A stretch of 13,229 bases of DNA from Candidatus Cloacimonadota bacterium (GCA_016932035.1 JAFGDR010000007.1:1-13229), one strand, 5' to 3'. Counted from the stretch's first letter, positions 1 to 7,078 are shown. Numbers and translations: made by a program. Notes: generated from the letters alone by a model not told the origin.

Positions 1-119
1 ATATCTTGTTTCAGAAGAAAATCTGCTCCTCCGTCAGCAGCAATAAGCGTCCCATCAAGGGGAAAATCCATAGCAAAATCAATATAATTATTATTACAAA
101 AAATAAATGCTTTTTTCAA
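1..119 (-). CDS. Probable thiamine diphosphokinase, N-terminal fragment (partial)
   Basis: Thiamine diphosphokinase makes thiamine diphosphate from thiamine and ATP in the cytoplasm. Reading the minus strand from a TTG at 119-117 gives an open frame of 39 complete codons that leaves the window at position 1. It begins KKAFIFCNNNY and continues to LIAADGGADFLLKQD. The hydrophobic first strand followed by an AADGGA(D/N) stretch is the usual N-terminus of the family, just before the GD(F/L)DS motif, which would lie outside the window. The frame is the one used by the upstream M23 gene, separated from its TAA (137-135) by only 15 bases, so the two are probably co-transcribed. No good Shine-Dalgarno precedes the TTG, so the start may instead be the ATG 48 bases further on, but that would remove the first conserved strand. 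Only the N-terminus is visible, so the family call is likely but not certain. Confidence 0.68.
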   Translation of the reverse strand, partial: MKKAFIFCNNNYIDFAMDFPLDGTLIAADGGADFLLKQD

Positions 120-134
120 TGTACGAGAAAATCG

Positions 135-1082
135 TTATGAAAGATATTTCCTGTCTACGTGGATCGTAGACTTTTTCTTGTTGAAATAATTTATGGGATT
201 GGTACTCTTTCCGTAGAACCGGACTTCATAGTGAAGGTGCGATCCTGTGGATGTACCGGTCGAACCCATTTCTCCTATAATCTGATATTTTGTCACTTCC
301 TGACCAATATCTACAAATCGTTTCCTGAAATGTCCGTAAAAAGTTTTATATCCATATCCATGATCGATCAGCAGATAATAGCCGTAGTCTTCATGAAATC
401 CTTTATCTATAACCCTGCCGTCTGCGGTCGCATAAATAACCGTACCTAGTTTATTGGCTATATCAACACCATGATGGAAATGTTTTGTTTTGTAGATGGG
501 ATGAACCCTGTATCCATATCCCTCAGAAATCCTTCCGTAGGTCGGTTTGATCGAGGGCGTGTGATTATAGATCGTATTCTTAACCGTTAGATATTTCGAA
601 ATTTCGTAGAAACTGGTTTCTTCTAATTCTAATTGTCGTGAGAATGCATCGATCTTGTTCAGGACATTGTTGTGGATATCAAAAAGCTCCTTATCATCAT
701 AAAAAAATGTTGAATCTAAATATTGAATACCACCTACACCCATCTGGCGAATATCATCATCGATCGAGCGAAGCCCCTCAAGGTCTCGTACTTCTTTATC
801 TCTTTGCTGAACATTCTCCAGTTCAAACTGCATTGTATCGAGCAATGCATTAATTCTTGTCATCTCGGTCTTGAGTCTCACATTGTGTGCCTGAAGCTCC
901 TTCAGTTCATGCCTGTCTATCTCACCGATGACAAAAAAATACGTTATCACGCCTGTTGTGATAACAAATAGGGAGATAAAAACTAGGACAAAAAGGATGA
1001 TGGTTTTTGAAAAATGAAGGTCTCTGACTCCATTAGAGGAATTGCTCGTAATTAATACATGCCAGCTTTTTTTTTCGCTCAT
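135..1082 (-). CDS. Membrane-anchored M23 (LytM-type) peptidoglycan endopeptidase
   Basis: M23 peptidases are zinc metalloenzymes that cut peptide cross-links in peptidoglycan; here the enzyme is probably held on the periplasmic side of the inner membrane. The 315-residue protein has a short cytoplasmic N-terminus, one membrane segment at about residues 27-52, a coiled-coil-like region at about 55-105, a linker, and a C-terminal M23 domain at about 180-300. The zinc and catalytic set is intact: HHGVD at 203-207 (HxGxD), YGH ending at H251, and HLH at 282-284. All expected residues are present, so it looks active rather than a degenerate regulator such as EnvC. The ATG at 1082 has only a weak A-rich ribosome site in front. 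It is the first gene left of the origin, divergent from dnaA, and a likely thiamine diphosphokinase gene follows it closely. Coiled coil plus M23 suggests a division or elongation partner, which is inference. Confidence 0.93.
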   Translation of the reverse strand: MSEKKSWHVLITSNSSNGVRDLHFSKTIILFVLVFISLFVITTGVITYFFVIGEIDRHELKELQAHNVRLKTEMTRINALLDTMQFELENVQQRDKEVRDLEGLRSIDDDIRQMGVGGIQYLDSTFFYDDKELFDIHNNVLNKIDAFSRQLELEETSFYEISKYLTVKNTIYNHTPSIKPTYGRISEGYGYRVHPIYKTKHFHHGVDIANKLGTVIYATADGRVIDKGFHEDYGYYLLIDHGYGYKTFYGHFRKRFVDIGQEVTKYQIIGEMGSTGTSTGSHLHYEVRFYGKSTNPINYFNKKKSTIHVDRKYLS

Positions 1083-1140
1083 TTCTTTTAAAAACTAATA
1101 ACAATTTTCTTTTGTTAATTTGCTTTTTTGTACTCACGAA

Positions 1141-1146
1141 TGTCAA
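1141..1146 (-). promoter_or_regulatory. Possible -35 element of the M23 gene
   Basis: The minus strand reads TTGACA here, a perfect sigma-70-type -35 hexamer 58 bases before the M23 start codon. The matching -10 position, with a 17-base spacer, reads GCAAAT and is poor (three of six matches). The call therefore rests on position and one hexamer only. Confidence 0.22.
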
Positions 1147-1320
1147 GTTTTACGAACCTTTTCAGGGGGCACAACTCAAGAAACAAGAAGATATTATTTT
1201 CATTTTGCTCGAGTTTCTGAATAACGGTTTTCCTAACGTTTTATGTTATTCTTATGTAGGTACTAAGTTTTTGTTGACAGGAGTTCTCAAAATGCCCCTT
1301 TTTTGAAAAAAATTTTAAGG

Positions 1321-1333
1321 TGTGAAATTCACA
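1321..1333. repeat. 13-base palindrome TGTGAAATTCACA in the origin/dnaA leader
   Basis: Two perfectly complementary 6-base arms (TGTGAA and TTCACA) surround one central base. It lies 5 bases left of a perfect DnaA box. It resembles an operator half-site pair. It also resembles the arms of a CRP site, but the spacing is three bases rather than six between TGTGA and TCACA, so it is not a standard CRP site. It could bind a regulator of dnaA, or be chance. Confidence 0.35.
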
Positions 1334-1337
1334 AAAA

Positions 1338-1346
1338 TGTGGATAA
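1338..1346 (-). promoter_or_regulatory. DnaA box, perfect consensus
   Basis: TGTGGATAA on the plus strand is the exact reverse complement of TTATCCACA. It is 151 bases before the dnaA start, in noncoding DNA. DnaA binds such 9-mers in origins and in its own promoter. Confidence 0.8.
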
Positions 1347-1415
1347 CCAAATTGTTCTAACGGTATTTTTTCCTGTATCTCTCTCAGTACCTGTAAATTG
1401 CTAATGTTTGTAAAA

Positions 1416-1436
1416 TGTTGATAAGTTTGTGGATAA
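1416..1436 (-). promoter_or_regulatory. Pair of DnaA boxes, 12 bases apart
   Basis: TGTTGATAA at 1416-1424 (one mismatch) and TGTGGATAA at 1428-1436 (perfect) are both on the minus strand, with starts exactly 12 bases apart. The same 12-base spacing occurs in two box pairs downstream of dnaA. The pair sits 60-80 bases before the dnaA start, where bound DnaA could also repress transcription. Confidence 0.8.
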
Positions 1437-1450
1437 CATTTGGGTGAGTT

Positions 1451-1480
1451 TTGTATCTGGCTTGTAATCAGTAATATAAA
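1451..1480 (+). promoter_or_regulatory. Possible dnaA promoter
   Basis: TTGTAT at 1451-1456 and TATAAA at 1475-1480 are separated by 18 bases, immediately right of the paired DnaA boxes. Transcription would begin near 1487, leaving a leader of about 10 bases before the ATG at 1497. That short leader makes this a moderate-to-weak call. The position beside the DnaA boxes would suit autoregulation. Confidence 0.3.
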
Positions 1481-1496
1481 AGGTTGATAATGTGTT

Positions 1497-2831
1497 ATGG
1501 CTGAATCCATTGGATTGTGGAAACAAATTCTAACTGAAGTGAAAGACCAGGTGGATCCACAAACCTATTCTACCTGGTTTGATAGCACACAAGAGTTCAG
1601 TCTTGTTGAGAATACTCTTACAATCAAAGCACCAACCAAATTTTTCGCAGACTGGCTCGATCAACACTATAGATCCTTCATAGAAGAGATCGCTTTCGGT
1701 TTAACTGCTGAAAAAATCTCTGTCGATTTCATAGGTTCCGCTACTGATACACCGGGTAATTACTCTTTTTCAAAGCATACAGTTGTTGATACGCACAGTG
1801 AGAATGGACTAAATCTACGGTACACGTTTGAGCGATTTGTAGTGGGAAGCAATAACCATTTTGCCTTCTCTGCTGCTCAGGCTGTTGCAGACAAACCCGG
1901 CAAAATCTATAATCCTCTCTTCATTTATGGTGGTGTTGGTCTCGGAAAAACCCATCTTATGCAGGCAGTTGGTAATTCTCTTATTCAGAATAAGATCAAC
2001 AAACGCGTGCTATATATACCAACAGAAGACTTCACAAATGAAATGATCTCTGCAATACAAACAAATTCCACAATCAATTTCAGGAAGAAATTCCGAACCT
2101 TCGATATCCTCATGATTGATGACATTCAATTCCTCGCAGGAAAAGAAGGAAGCCAGGAAGAGTTTTTCCATACTTTCAATACATTGTATAATGCAAAAAA
2201 ACAAATCATTCTTACCAGCGATCGTCCCCCGAAAGAGATCAAGCTCCTTCAAGACAGGCTTATATCCCGTTTCGAATGGGGACTACTGGCTGATATAAAA
2301 CGTCCTAATTATGAAACGCGTGTTGCTATCCTCAGGCAGAAATGCGCTGAGGAAAATATAATTCTCAGACCTGATGTTATTGAATTCATTGCTGAAAATT
2401 TCGATGACAATATCCGTCAGCTTGAAGGTTCGCTTGTTAAAATTCTCGCCTTCTCATCCTATAAAAAAGTTAAACCAAACGAGATTGAAATCACCGATGT
2501 AAAGCAAATTCTCGAGGATATGATGGCGAACCGAAAACGTCCTGTCACCCTCGATCTCATACAGGAAGAGGTTGCCCGATACTTCGAGATCGGAAAAAAT
2601 CAAATCAAAGAGCCAACTCGGAAAAAAGAGATCGCTTTTCCTCGGCAGATAGCGATGTACCTTTCTGCAAAACTCATTCCTCATATCTCTCTGCTTGAAA
2701 TTGCCAATCATTATAATAAAAAAGACCACACAACGATCATTCATGCAAAAAAGATCATTTCTCAAAAAATAGAAAAAGATAATAATCTAAAAAGCAAAAT
2801 AAACGAAATTACCGAAAATATCGTCCAATAA
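1497..2831 (+). CDS. dnaA: Chromosomal replication initiator protein DnaA
   Basis: DnaA is the AAA+ ATPase that binds DnaA boxes, forms an ATP-dependent filament and melts oriC, then helps load the helicase. The 444-residue product is full length for the family and shows all parts: domain I (about 1-80), a short linker domain II (about 82-105), the AAA+ domain III with Walker A GGVGLGKT at 145-152, Walker B ILMIDD at 204-209, sensor-I-like LTSDRPP at 239-245 and the LISRFEWGL segment near 255-263, and the C-terminal DNA-binding domain IV with the DnaA signature KDHTTIIHA at 409-417. The domain IV basic segment (KKEIAFPRQIAMYL) is well kept, so recognition of standard TTATCCACA boxes is expected, and such boxes flank the gene. 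The ATG at 1497 is used because domain I is complete from it; an AAAGG lies 13 bases before it. It is followed by noncoding origin DNA and a lipoprotein gene rather than dnaN. Confidence 0.99.
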   Translation: MAESIGLWKQILTEVKDQVDPQTYSTWFDSTQEFSLVENTLTIKAPTKFFADWLDQHYRSFIEEIAFGLTAEKISVDFIGSATDTPGNYSFSKHTVVDTHSENGLNLRYTFERFVVGSNNHFAFSAAQAVADKPGKIYNPLFIYGGVGLGKTHLMQAVGNSLIQNKINKRVLYIPTEDFTNEMISAIQTNSTINFRKKFRTFDILMIDDIQFLAGKEGSQEEFFHTFNTLYNAKKQIILTSDRPPKEIKLLQDRLISRFEWGLLADIKRPNYETRVAILRQKCAEENIILRPDVIEFIAENFDDNIRQLEGSLVKILAFSSYKKVKPNEIEITDVKQILEDMMANRKRPVTLDLIQEEVARYFEIGKNQIKEPTRKKEIAFPRQIAMYLSAKLIPHISLLEIANHYNKKDHTTIIHAKKIISQKIEKDNNLKSKINEITENIVQ

Positions 2832-2843
2832 GCATATGAAATG

Positions 2844-2864
2844 TTATCCAGAATGTTATCCACA
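2844..2864 (+). promoter_or_regulatory. Pair of DnaA boxes, 12 bases apart
   Basis: TTATCCAGA at 2844-2852 (one mismatch) and TTATCCACA at 2856-2864 (perfect) form a short direct repeat (ATGTTATCCA twice, 12-base period). They begin 13 bases after the dnaA stop codon and point the opposite way to the boxes upstream of dnaA. Confidence 0.82.
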
Positions 2865-2946
2865 AATTGTGTGCAAGCACGTGTATAACTCCTTCAATTC
2901 TTCCACAAACCTTCGAAATCCTGCAATTCATGTGTATAGTTTCGTT

Positions 2947-2967
2947 TTATCAACAATTTTTTCCACA
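2947..2967 (+). promoter_or_regulatory. Second downstream pair of DnaA-box-like sites, 12 bases apart
   Basis: TTATCAACA at 2947-2955 and TTTTCCACA at 2959-2967 each differ from TTATCCACA by one base and again start 12 bases apart. Orientation is the same as the first downstream pair. Confidence 0.6.
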
Positions 2968-3011
2968 AAGATTTTAGCATGTATAGCTTTTTATATGGGC
3001 ATTTCAGACGA

Positions 3012-3020
3012 TTTTCCACA
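3012..3020 (+). promoter_or_regulatory. DnaA-box-like site nearest the A+T-rich segment
   Basis: TTTTCCACA differs from consensus by one base. It is the last box before a GC-richer patch and the A+T-rich segment, the place where the box that anchors the melting filament would be expected. Confidence 0.5.
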
Positions 3021-3041
3021 AATCCACACGCCCTATAAGAA

Positions 3042-3083
3042 CTACTGATTTTTTAATGTTAATATAATATAGAAAAGGTTTAA
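3042..3083. other. Candidate DNA unwinding element
   Basis: After the last DnaA-like box and a short GC-richer patch, CTACTG at 3042-3047 (read 3'-GAT-GAC-5' on the other strand, like two DnaA-trios) leads into a nearly pure A/T run up to the next start codon. This order, boxes then trios then A+T-rich DNA, matches the basal unwinding layout known from Bacillus-type origins. Two trios alone could easily be chance. Confidence 0.35.
3063..3068 (+). promoter_or_regulatory. Possible -10 element for the lipoprotein gene
   Basis: A perfect TATAAT lies 17 bases before the ATG at 3085. No good -35 hexamer sits at 16-18 bases upstream, and the sequence is in a very A+T-rich stretch that may be the unwinding element, so a chance match is quite possible. 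Confidence 0.28.
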
Positions 3084-3084
3084 T

Positions 3085-4239
3085 ATGAATAAGTTCATTT
3101 TCATTCTTTTGATCAGCTCTGTGATAGTATTCGCTTCCTGTACTCAGAAAAACAACTATATGGGTTACGATCAGGATGTTGTTATTGCCTGCGATACTAT
3201 TTATAATGCGATCAATTTTGAACTCTCTTTCACTGACACAATAGGCATCTACTCGTCGAACCAGATAATGCTAACCGGAAATTTTAATGGTGTAAAGACA
3301 AGGACACTCATGAAATTTGGTTCACTGCCGGATACAACATGGTTGGATTCGACATCATTTGAAAGCTGCGAGATACTTTTCGAAAGAAAATCACACATCG
3401 AACCAACAATTGATATCCATGCATATAAGCTTCTTGTTACATGGTATGTAGGCTCAACAACATGGGATAGTATTTCTACTGAGGATTATGAAGAATTCCC
3501 CGTTCCTGTAGATTTTGTTGCTGATTCTGATTCCTTTTATGTTCCTATTGATCCAGGAATTGTTGAAAATTGGATTATTGAGGATTCTGTTAACTTCGGC
3601 ATGCTCCTTGACGCCCCAACTGCCGTTGGAAATTTTGTCAGCTTCTATACATACAATTCTGACAACAATGAACCAAAACTGAGAATTGTTGCTGTTGGTG
3701 ATGAAACAGGTTATCGAGACACATTGCTTATCGGTACGACAAGTGACACATTCATTGGATTTGATGAGAACCTGCAGGAGAATTACGATCCCGGAAAATT
3801 CACTGTTGCGAACCTTCCTCCTTCGCGGCTTGTAATGAAGGTTCATATCGACTCGATATATTCGCAACTTGGAATTACCTATGAACAATTAGAACGTTAC
3901 AGTTTGAATCTGGCAGAAGTTCAGCTGGACTCGCTTATGGTGGAAAATCTCTATATAGAAGATGATTATATCGCTATAATTCCGTACTATGTTTCTGATT
4001 ATCAGGCAGATGAATGCACCTACATTTCTTCAACAAAAACATCGTATATAATTGAAGTAGATTATCTGTTTCCGATCAAGATAACGCCAATCCTGGAAGG
4101 TATAATAAGAGGTGATCTCGCAAATCCATACATTGCGCTTGTATCAACGCAAGAGAATAAAGACTATTCATTTGTCGATTTCTTTGAAGGCACAGCGCCG
4201 CCATTGCGAATTATCTATACACAACCAGTTTTAGAATAG
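3085..4239 (+). CDS. Lipoprotein of unknown function, possibly DNRLRE-like
   Basis: The 384-residue product begins with a classic lipoprotein signal: basic start, hydrophobic core, and a lipobox-like FASC with the lipidated cysteine at residue 19. It should therefore be attached to the inner or outer membrane, facing the periplasm or surface. The mature part is acidic, rich in Asp, Ser and Thr, and looks mostly beta. The pattern of a short segment about a substituent followed by 'DSTSFESCEILF' at about 90-100 recalls DNRLRE-type beta domains, but I cannot confirm this by eye and give no function. A weak AAAAGG precedes the ATG. The next gene, an outer-membrane barrel, starts 10 bases after its stop, so the two are probably co-expressed and may act together. 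It occupies the position that dnaN often has after dnaA. Confidence 0.85.
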   Translation: MNKFIFILLISSVIVFASCTQKNNYMGYDQDVVIACDTIYNAINFELSFTDTIGIYSSNQIMLTGNFNGVKTRTLMKFGSLPDTTWLDSTSFESCEILFERKSHIEPTIDIHAYKLLVTWYVGSTTWDSISTEDYEEFPVPVDFVADSDSFYVPIDPGIVENWIIEDSVNFGMLLDAPTAVGNFVSFYTYNSDNNEPKLRIVAVGDETGYRDTLLIGTTSDTFIGFDENLQENYDPGKFTVANLPPSRLVMKVHIDSIYSQLGITYEQLERYSLNLAEVQLDSLMVENLYIEDDYIAIIPYYVSDYQADECTYISSTKTSYIIEVDYLFPIKITPILEGIIRGDLANPYIALVSTQENKDYSFVDFFEGTAPPLRIIYTQPVLE

Positions 4240-4249
4240 ATGAGGTACT

Positions 4250-5494
4250 ATGTTTTTTAAAAAAGTAATAACAACAGTCATGCTCCTGAGCATAATCATC
4301 CCTCTCTTCGCTGCATCAATATTTTCGCCAAACGGATTTGTAGAAGAACACTTCGGCTGTGACACCTTCGGGGCAGGTATGGGATATACAGGTATAAGTT
4401 CATTATTTAGACGGAATTTTTCTGTTATTAATCCCGCTCTTCTCACAACAGTAAGTAAAGCGAATTTCTCAACCCAGATAGATTTTGGATACACGACCTT
4501 TAAAGATAAAGATGATTCCTATACAAACAAGGTATCAAATCTTCCATACGCAACAATGTATGTACCTCTCAACAAAACGACGATACTGGGTTTATCTTTT
4601 CTTCAGAAATATTATTACAGTCTCAGTACTGCTTTTGAGGATTCCATTGAGCTATCAGGGAAATACCTGGTTAAAGATGAAAAGATTGGCTCTCTGAACG
4701 AACTTGGATTCAATATAGCAAAAAAGATCGGAAAATTCGGAATTGGTCTTAAGTTGAATTATATATTCAGTAACCGGACAGAGGACCTTTTTGTTAATTA
4801 TACAGATGGCGATCTGATCGACACGAGGGAGATAAAGGAAAATCTTTTGGACGGTGTGAATATTTCTGCAGGTTTTATTTTTCCCTATAAAAAATTCTCA
4901 TTCGGAGGTTTCATACAGACAAAAGCGCGATTGCATTCCGAGAATACATATAAGATAGAATATTACAATAACTCTAACTATGATTACAAAAGTTTTTCAA
5001 CTTCAAAGTATGATATTCCAATGCAGATGGGGCTTGGTATTGGAATGGAGATGACGAAATACCTCTATGCTGAGACAAATTTCCGCTATTCATTCTGGAA
5101 AGACACGAATATCGAAACCATGAATGGAAGAAACACTTCTATGATTTCTTTCGGACTTTCCTATGCTCCTCAAAAGGATTTCTATTGGAAAGTGCCAACA
5201 CGTATAGGCGGATATTACAGGCAGTTATCCTGTAGAAATGGTGGAAATTATATTGATGAAAAAGCGATTACAGCAGGTTTCGGCATTCCCACAATGATAC
5301 TTAATCAAGGACGGTTGAGCATTTCACTTGCATATGGGATCAGAGGTTCGATAGATAAAAATATTTATCAGGATGAATTTTTCAGAATCTCTTTTGGGTT
5401 CTCATCAACGGACTGGTGGAGAAATCCCAAGAATTATTCAAAAGATAAAGAAATCCCAAAATTGGATCCGAAATATAAAGAATACTGGAATTAA
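4250..5494 (+). CDS. Predicted outer-membrane beta-barrel protein (PorV/FadL-like)
   Basis: The 414-residue protein starts with a Sec signal peptide (basic MFFKK, hydrophobic core, probable cleavage near residues 21-23 after LFA). The early mature part contains GAGMGYTGIS and then NPALL, the glycine-rich start and 'NPA' turn seen in PorV/FadL-like barrels. The rest is made of short alternating aromatic strands (for example GIGLKLNYIFS and YLYAETNFRYSFW) separated by polar turns, as expected for a barrel in the outer membrane. It does not end in the usual terminal aromatic strand but in a short charged tail after a strand near 'RISFGFS'. A GAGG lies ahead of the ATG. It is in tandem with the lipoprotein before it and with the RecJ gene after it, whose ribosome site overlaps this stop codon. 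A transport or assembly role is possible but unproven. Confidence 0.8.
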   Translation: MFFKKVITTVMLLSIIIPLFAASIFSPNGFVEEHFGCDTFGAGMGYTGISSLFRRNFSVINPALLTTVSKANFSTQIDFGYTTFKDKDDSYTNKVSNLPYATMYVPLNKTTILGLSFLQKYYYSLSTAFEDSIELSGKYLVKDEKIGSLNELGFNIAKKIGKFGIGLKLNYIFSNRTEDLFVNYTDGDLIDTREIKENLLDGVNISAGFIFPYKKFSFGGFIQTKARLHSENTYKIEYYNNSNYDYKSFSTSKYDIPMQMGLGIGMEMTKYLYAETNFRYSFWKDTNIETMNGRNTSMISFGLSYAPQKDFYWKVPTRIGGYYRQLSCRNGGNYIDEKAITAGFGIPTMILNQGRLSISLAYGIRGSIDKNIYQDEFFRISFGFSSTDWWRNPKNYSKDKEIPKLDPKYKEYWN

Positions 5495-5500
5495 AGGACA

Positions 5501-7078
5501 GTGAAAGAAAACTGGTTTCTTCGGAACCATCAAACCGAAGACATTGTGTCATCTGTTCTACGGAGCAGAGAGGTGAATAATATTGATAAATTTCTCAACC
5601 CGACACTGGACAAATGTAGTGATCCAAATCTTTTAAGCGGAGCACGAAAAGCAGCACGAAAGATACTAACAAACATCCAGGAAGGAGAGAAGATCACGAT
5701 CTTCGGACATGATGATGTTGATGGGATAACCAGCACCGTTGTATTGTATAAATTTCTGGAAAAAATTGGGGCAAAAGACATAGCATATTATATTCCAAAC
5801 CGAGAAGTCGACAAGTTCGGGCTTCGGGATAACTTCATTCAGAAAGTATTACAGGACGGAACTAAAAGGGTGATCACGGTTGACATTGGTGTTACAGAAA
5901 CAGCTCCGATTGCACGACTTAGACGCAAAGGGATAAAGACAATTATTATTGATCATCATAAAATAATGAAGGAGCATCCCCAGGCATCGGCTATCGTTGA
6001 TCCACATAAGAAAAACGACAGATTTCCCTTCAAATATCTTGCCGGTGTTGGAGTTGTTTGGAATGTCGTGAAGATCTTATCCATAATGACAGGCGTTGCA
6101 ACTGAACCGGTATACCCATTACTCGCAGGTCTTGGAACAATCGCAGACAGAATGCCGCTTATCGATGATAACAGGATCTACGCTAAACATCTCTATTATA
6201 ATTTTGAGCAGTGTGAGAACAGATTTTTCCATTATTATGCCGGACAGACACAAGGAATTCCAAGAGAAATTTCTGTTAAAAAATTGATACCGCTTTTGAC
6301 CATGGGAAGACACAAGGATGGAAGACATCTTGCAGTTGATATTTTGCTTTCAAAGGATGAGAACGAAATCGATAAAATCTACAAAATACTGGAAGATAGG
6401 ATTTATAAAAACGAGCATCAGGTAAAGCTTGTAAAAGATTTGATAGAATCGGAATATCAAAAGCAGGAAACCCATTTTTTCATATATTGCGACCCGGAAG
6501 GAAAAATACCATCAGATTATCTCGGTGTAGCAACCTCCTACATCACGGACACCTACAGGATACCAAGTCTCGTCATGACGAAATGGGAGGATGATGTTCT
6601 AACAGCAGAAGCAAGAGCGCCATTAGGTTTTAACTGGCTCGACTGCCTGAAAAAGATAGAGAAATATCTCATACAATACGGAGGACACAAAGAAGCAGCC
6701 GGCTTTACTTGTCACAAGAAATATTACAAGCAAATACGCGATACACTTGAGAAGCTTGCAGAAGGTCAATATAAAAACATACAGAAATTAATGAAAGAAC
6801 ACAGCAAGATATATATCGATTATGTTCTTGATGAAGATCAGCTTGTTTTAAGTAAACTTAGAGAGATACATCGAATATTTGCACCGTTTGGCGAAGGAAA
6901 TCCTCCACTGGTTTACCTGCTCATATATGCGGATGCTATGGAGCTGAAAGAAAAAGGATTCGTAAACTTCCCTGAAGAAGTAGAAGGTTCAGATATAAAT
7001 GTAACATTTTCGATTATTAATGATACCTTTACCATAACCGATTATGAAAAAGTAAGTGTAAAAAGAAACGTTTTTTAG
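5501..7078 (+). CDS. recJ: RecJ-family single-stranded-DNA 5'-3' exonuclease
   Basis: RecJ degrades single-stranded DNA from the 5' end in recombination and mismatch or gap repair, using Mn or Mg ions. The 525-residue product has the DHH phosphoesterase motifs in order: GHDDVDG at 69-75 (motif I), VDIG at 127-130, DHH at 151-153, and GTIADRMPL at 212-220 (motif IV), followed by a DHHA1 region with the YGGHKEAAGF nucleic-acid-binding motif at 393-402, and a C-terminal part (about 440-525) in the position of the RecJ OB-fold. It is a little shorter than E. coli RecJ (577 residues). A NrnA-type DHH nuclease is less likely because it lacks this length and the GGH-plus-OB architecture. Translation starts at GTG 5501. 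AAAGGA at 5493-5498 overlaps the TAA of the barrel gene. mreB follows after 8 bases, so this nuclease is in the same transcription unit as the elongasome genes, with no evident functional link. Confidence 0.92.
   Translation: MKENWFLRNHQTEDIVSSVLRSREVNNIDKFLNPTLDKCSDPNLLSGARKAARKILTNIQEGEKITIFGHDDVDGITSTVVLYKFLEKIGAKDIAYYIPNREVDKFGLRDNFIQKVLQDGTKRVITVDIGVTETAPIARLRRKGIKTIIIDHHKIMKEHPQASAIVDPHKKNDRFPFKYLAGVGVVWNVVKILSIMTGVATEPVYPLLAGLGTIADRMPLIDDNRIYAKHLYYNFEQCENRFFHYYAGQTQGIPREISVKKLIPLLTMGRHKDGRHLAVDILLSKDENEIDKIYKILEDRIYKNEHQVKLVKDLIESEYQKQETHFFIYCDPEGKIPSDYLGVATSYITDTYRIPSLVMTKWEDDVLTAEARAPLGFNWLDCLKKIEKYLIQYGGHKEAAGFTCHKKYYKQIRDTLEKLAEGQYKNIQKLMKEHSKIYIDYVLDEDQLVLSKLREIHRIFAPFGEGNPPLVYLLIYADAMELKEKGFVNFPEEVEGSDINVTFSIINDTFTITDYEKVSVKRNVF

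Larger units (their letters stand above)
1083..1496. other. oriC: Probable left half of oriC / dnaA upstream region
   Basis: This 414-base noncoding stretch separates the leftward M23 gene from rightward dnaA. It carries two perfect DnaA boxes (TGTGGATAA) and one near-perfect box (TGTTGATAA), all on the minus strand, a weaker GGTTGATAA at 1482-1490, a 13-base palindrome at 1321-1333, and A+T-rich runs at about 1083-1130 and 1299-1320. DnaA boxes in front of dnaA are typical both of origins and of dnaA autoregulation. The short open frames here show no family features and I treat them as noise. The divergence of genes at this point supports an origin. Confidence 0.75.
2832..3084. other. oriC: Probable right half of oriC, downstream of dnaA
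   Basis: This 253-base noncoding stretch follows dnaA directly. It holds at least five plus-strand DnaA-box-like 9-mers: 2844 (TTATCCAGA), 2856 (TTATCCACA, perfect), 2947 (TTATCAACA), 2959 and 3012 (both TTTTCCACA). Degenerate relatives occur near 2880 and 2931. A short GC-richer patch (about 3024-3033) and then a strongly A+T-rich stretch to the next gene complete the layout. Boxes followed by an A+T-rich segment is the usual arrangement of the unwinding side of a bacterial origin. An open frame that crosses this region is made of the box repeats and is not a gene. Confidence 0.78.

Noticed and set aside
1274-1279. TTGACA as a -35 for dnaA
   Set aside because: The bases at the matching -10 position are C and T rich with no TATAAT-like hexamer.
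1112-1306. Plus-strand 64-codon open frame upstream of dnaA
   Set aside because: It lies in the origin region, is low in complexity, has no ribosome site and no recognisable domain.
2869-2883. GTGC-AA-GCAC hairpin as a terminator of dnaA
   Set aside because: Arms of only four bases with no T-run; it sits inside the DnaA-box region and is probably chance.
2836-3048. Plus-strand 70-codon open frame right after dnaA
   Set aside because: Its start is the translated DnaA-box repeat (repeated Cys-Tyr-Pro), and it crosses all the boxes; it is origin DNA, not a gene.
3454-3888. Minus-strand 144-codon open frame
   Set aside because: It is the antisense shadow of the lipoprotein gene, with no domain features.
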